From Campylobacteraceae bacterium (GTDB lineage: Bacteria; Campylobacterota; Campylobacteria; Campylobacterales; Sulfurospirillaceae), in contig JALUMJ010000153.1 of assembly GCA_027040375.1 (NCBI GenBank), positions 16,950-25,680 of the forward strand: 8,731 nucleotides of DNA, written 5' to 3'. The notes below the pieces were generated by a model. That model did not search any database. It was not told where the DNA came from and saw only the letters and a list, made by a program, of their open reading frames with translations. A program made the position numbers and the translations under genes. Positions 6,153 through 8,731 of this stretch are shown here, piece by piece (within the stretch, counting starts at the first letter, position 1; every line of letters begins with the position of its first letter).

Positions 6153-6886
6153 ATTATAATCTCTTTACCTAGCTTTTTCATCTCACATTTAAAAAAACTA
6201 CACCATTTATCGAGTTGTTCTTTATTTTTATGAGCTAAAAATATATCTACTGTTTTTTTATTACCTTGGATTTTTGGTAAAGAAGATAGTTCTAACTCTT
6301 TTGGCAAGGATTCCATTATATTGATTAAATCATTTTCTGAGCAGTCAGCTCTAAATTCACAAAAAAATTTATCCTCTTTTCTTTCAAAAAGGTTATCTAA
6401 CGCCCAAGTTATCATGGGATGTGCCATAGATGGAAATCCAGGAGTAAAGAAAAATCTGTCTTGAAGATAAAATCCAGGAACCTGGTTTACTACATTTTTT
6501 AGTAGTTTTGCGCCTTTTGGAATGTTTGCCATTTTTATCCTATGAGGATATGCTCCATCTTTAAATTCTTCAATGATAAGACTAAGTGCTTCTTGATTGG
6601 TTTGCAAAGGCTTACATGTAAAGGATTTTGCAGCTATTTTCCTTGTGTAGTCATCTGGAGTTGAACCAATTCCGCCAAAGCAAAACATGACGCTTTTCGG
6701 GTCTTTTTTGATCATTTCAAAGACTCTCTCCATCAAAGCTGTATCATCATTTATAACAAAACTTCCAGCATGTTTTAAGCCCCTATCTCTTAAAGCTTGA
6801 TTTAAAAATTTAAAATGTTTATCTTCTCTTCTGCCATTTAGTAACTCAGTTCCAATGATAACACTATAAAAACTATACTCTTTCAT
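6149..6886 (-). CDS. CinA-like molybdopterin-binding-domain protein (COG1058 type)
   Basis: A 245-aa protein of the MoCF/CinA N-terminal family. Family landmarks are IGTELLNGRREDKHFKFLN (residues 11-29, compare the GTELL-G start of CinA), FGGIGSTPDDYTRK (70-83, compare GGLGPTPDD-T), IPKGAKLLKN (122-131) and PGFPSMAHPM (149-158). The remaining C-terminal part (about 170-245) does not look like the CinA nicotinamide-nucleotide deamidase domain, which is absent. CinA N-terminal domains have been reported to hydrolyse ADP-ribose-type nucleotides, so a nucleotide substrate is plausible, but none is proven here; a direct role in molybdopterin synthesis or competence should not be assumed. The start codon lies 14 nt inside the end of adk, with a weak GGAAA about 9 nt upstream, so it is probably co-transcribed with aspS and adk. 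Its stop TAG overlaps the stop of the convergent amidase gene. Confidence 0.85.
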   Translation of the reverse strand: MKEYSFYSVIIGTELLNGRREDKHFKFLNQALRDRGLKHAGSFVINDDTALMERVFEMIKKDPKSVMFCFGGIGSTPDDYTRKIAAKSFTCKPLQTNQEALSLIIEEFKDGAYPHRIKMANIPKGAKLLKNVVNQVPGFYLQDRFFFTPGFPSMAHPMITWALDNLFERKEDKFFCEFRADCSENDLINIMESLPKELELSSLPKIQGNKKTVDIFLAHKNKEQLDKWCSFFKCEMKKLGKEIII

Positions 6887-7445
6887 TTATAATTTTTTCC
6901 ATTTCACTAACTATAACTTTCACATCTCTTTCGCCATCAATTTGTACTAATAATTTATTGGATATATAAAAATCTCGAATGAGTTCAATTGGCTCATTAT
7001 GAACTTCCATGCGATTTGCAAAAATTTCTTCTTTGTCATCATTTCCGCGATTTCGCCCAAGAACTCTTTGTTTTGCAACTTTTTCACTTACAATCACTTC
7101 TAGAACTAGAGATAATTTTATATCTTTTTTTGATAAAAGCTCTTTTTCAAGCTCCATCATTTGCTCTACTGATCTTGGAAATCCATCTATTAAAATGATG
7201 TTTTTACTTGAACTATCTATCGCCTTGACGATAGTTTCAACTGCTATTTGCACAGGAACTAAATTGCCTTTGTTGATTCGTTCATCAATGATTTTTCCAA
7301 GCTTGCTGCCTGATTTTACTTCATCTCTTAGTAGCTCACCTGTTGAGAAGTGAGCTATTTTAGTGGGATTGTTTTTAGCTATAAGATCTGCATCAGTAGT
7401 TTTTCCGCTTCCTGGAGCTCCGATGATTAAAAATAGGGATTTCAT
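6873..7445 (-). CDS. adk: adenylate kinase (short-lid form)
   Basis: Catalyses ATP + AMP to 2 ADP, keeping adenylate pools in balance in the cytoplasm. The 190-aa protein starts with a P-loop, GAPGSGKTT (residues 9-17), followed by the AMP-binding region [12 protein letters not shown] (32-43) and IDGFPRS (86-92). The lid is short ([17 protein letters not shown], 130-146) and lacks the four-cysteine zinc site of long-lid enzymes; the R/DD/R pattern for nucleotide contacts is kept. The ATG at 7445 overlaps the aspS stop in an ATGA junction and has no Shine-Dalgarno just upstream (GTAAAAAAACAGCT), so translation probably depends on ribosomes finishing aspS. The 3' end overlaps the CinA-like gene by 14 nt. 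aspS followed by adk is, from memory, also the order in Campylobacter and Helicobacter. The length and motifs are complete. Confidence 0.96.
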   Translation of the reverse strand: MKSLFLIIGAPGSGKTTDADLIAKNNPTKIAHFSTGELLRDEVKSGSKLGKIIDERINKGNLVPVQIAVETIVKAIDSSSKNIILIDGFPRSVEQMMELEKELLSKKDIKLSLVLEVIVSEKVAKQRVLGRNRGNDDKEEIFANRMEVHNEPIELIRDFYISNKLLVQIDGERDVKVIVSEMEKIINERV

Positions 7446-8731
7446 AGCTGTTTTTTTACTTCTCGTAACCTGATACCTAGATCTCTAAGTTGTGTATTTT
7501 CAACCACACTTGGCGCATTTGTTAGCAAGCATTGTGCTCTTTGAGTCTTTGGAAATGCTATAACATCTCTTATGCTACTTGAATTAGTAAGAAGCATGAT
7601 GAGTCTATCAAGCCCAATTGCAAGTCCGCCGTGAGGAGGAGCTCCAAATTTTAAGGCATCAAGTAGAAATTCAAATTTCTCATTTGCTTCTTCGTCGCTT
7701 ATCCCAAGAAGTTTAAATACTTGCTGCTGGATTTCAGGTTTATGGATTCTTATACTTCCTCCGCCCAATTCAACGCCATTTAAAACGATATCATAAGCGA
7801 TAGATTCCATCTCTTCTACTGGTGCGTTTAAGTCTTTTGGCATAGTGAAAGGGTGATGAAGTGCTTTTACATCTTTGCCATCTACTTCAAACATATCAAA
7901 ATCAACTACCCATACAAATTCAAATCTATCTTTTGGTATGATGTCCATTAGTTCGGCTAGATAAATTCTAAATCTACCCATATAATCAAGCACAACTTTT
8001 TTGTCGCCTGCTCCAAAAAAGATAACATCTCCAACTTTTAAATCTGATGCTAAAATAATATCTTCCAAGTCTTCAGGAGTGAAAAATTTTGTAAGTGGAC
8101 CTTTTAAGCCTTCTTCTTTCATCTGAAAATAGCCAAGACCTGCCGCTCCAAATTTTCTTACATAATCTTCAAAACCTTTCATTTGTCTTTTTGAGAAAAT
8201 ATTGTCTCCATTTGGCACTTTTAACGCTTTTATTCTATTGTTTTTCTTATCTTTTGCGATATTTGAAAAAATCTCATTTGATGATTTAGCAAATATATCC
8301 ATGACATCAATGAGTGGTAAATCATATCTAAGGTCTGGTTTATCGCTACCATAAGTCTCCATAGCATCTTTATATTTTAACCTGTTAAATGGAGTTTGAA
8401 CTTCGTGCCCACAAGCTTTAAACATCTCTTTGATAAGTGCTTCAGTAACTTCTATAACATCATCTTGAGTACAAAAACTCATCTCTAAGTCTATCTGAGT
8501 AAATTCAGGTTGTCTATCAGCTCGTAAGTCTTCATCTCTGAAGCATTTTGCTATTTGAAAATATCTATCAAACCCTGAACACATCAAAAGTTGTTTGAAA
8601 AGTTGAGGAGATTGAGGCAGGGCGAAAAATTCGCCATTGTGAACACGACTTGGTACTAAGTAATCCCTAGCTCCCTCTGGTGTAGATTTTGTCAAGATTG
8701 GTGTTTCAACTTCAAGAAAATCTTTACTATC
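7442..8731 (-). CDS. aspS: aspartyl-tRNA synthetase, 5' end cut by the window edge
   Basis: Class II aminoacyl-tRNA synthetase that attaches aspartate to tRNA-Asp. The frame stays open to the right edge (first visible residues [16 protein letters not shown]), so the gene is partial. About 429 residues are visible of a usual 580-590, and the missing part is the N-terminal OB-fold anticodon-binding domain. The TTG at 8695 is an internal leucine codon in ETPIL, not a start. Class II motif 2 is at 8495-8542 ([16 protein letters not shown]). The bacterial GAD insertion domain covers the middle of the visible part, including the sequence GPLTKFF, and motif 3 is at about 7596-7640 ([10 protein letters not shown], with its arginine at 7604-7606). 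Many Campylobacterota have a non-discriminating AspRS that also charges tRNA-Asn, but the deciding residues are in the missing part. The stop TGA overlaps the adk start by 4 nt. Confidence 0.96.
   Translation of the reverse strand, partial: DSKDFLEVETPILTKSTPEGARDYLVPSRVHNGEFFALPQSPQLFKQLLMCSGFDRYFQIAKCFRDEDLRADRQPEFTQIDLEMSFCTQDDVIEVTEALIKEMFKACGHEVQTPFNRLKYKDAMETYGSDKPDLRYDLPLIDVMDIFAKSSNEIFSNIAKDKKNNRIKALKVPNGDNIFSKRQMKGFEDYVRKFGAAGLGYFQMKEEGLKGPLTKFFTPEDLEDIILASDLKVGDVIFFGAGDKKVVLDYMGRFRIYLAELMDIIPKDRFEFVWVVDFDMFEVDGKDVKALHHPFTMPKDLNAPVEEMESIAYDIVLNGVELGGGSIRIHKPEIQQQVFKLLGISDEEANEKFEFLLDALKFGAPPHGGLAIGLDRLIMLLTNSSSIRDVIAFPKTQRAQCLLTNAPSVVENTQLRDLGIRLREVKKQL

Noticed and set aside
6518..6540. 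Possible hairpin pairing ACTAC-type arms within the CinA-like gene
   Set aside because: Short A+T-rich stem inside coding sequence with no position relevant to regulation; likely chance.
7009..7353. 114-residue open frame on the + strand
   Set aside because: It is fully antisense to adk, low in complexity and without a recognisable domain; adk has complete motifs.
8693..8695. TTG as start codon of aspS
   Set aside because: The frame continues upstream to the window edge with clear AspRS sequence (DFLEVETPI), so TTG is an internal leucine codon.
1..8731. CRISPR array, tRNA/rRNA, insertion sequence, prophage or defence genes
   Set aside because: No regularly spaced repeats, no RNA-gene signatures and no transposase, integrase or nuclease genes are visible; the window is continuous housekeeping coding sequence.

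Overview
The window is A+T-rich, gene-dense DNA that most likely comes from a Campylobacterota (epsilonproteobacterial) chromosome. The evidence is protein character and gene order. The + strand run rpoZ - spoT - tyrS - nitronate-monooxygenase-like flavoprotein - N-acetylmuramoyl-L-alanine amidase matches, from memory, the order in Helicobacter pylori and Campylobacter jejuni, where pyrH lies just upstream. The - strand pair aspS - adk is also a familiar neighbourhood in that phylum. A free-living, sulfur-oxidising relative (Sulfurimonas-like) is a reasonable guess, but the sequence alone does not fix the genus.

Layout. Positions 1-97 are non-coding or the tail of an unidentified upstream gene, and hold two short inverted repeats before rpoZ. 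Positions 98-6152 (+) form a tightly packed operon-like run: rpoZ and spoT overlap by 1 nt, spoT and tyrS are 14 nt apart, tyrS and the flavoprotein share an ATGA overlap, and the flavoprotein overlaps the amidase start. Positions 8731-6149 (-) form a second packed run: aspS (cut by the right edge), adk, then a CinA-like gene, again joined by overlaps of 4 and 14 nt. The two runs converge and their stop codons overlap by 4 nt, so there is no intergenic space at the meeting point. No stretch above 100 bases lacks a gene. I saw no tRNA, rRNA, CRISPR, insertion sequence or phage gene.

Function. The + strand run combines a transcription subunit (omega), the alarmone synthetase/hydrolase that signals to RNA polymerase, a tRNA-charging enzyme, a flavin enzyme of uncertain substrate and an exported cell-wall hydrolase. 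The - strand run combines Asp-tRNA charging, adenylate balance and a small molybdopterin-binding-fold enzyme probably acting on a nucleotide. This is core housekeeping content. I did not find an undescribed biological system. The points most worth a second look are a perfect in-frame 16-bp direct repeat bracketing the amidase's AMIN-like region, a four-cysteine motif at the C-terminus of the flavoprotein, an omega subunit without the MAR start, and the structured rpoZ leader.
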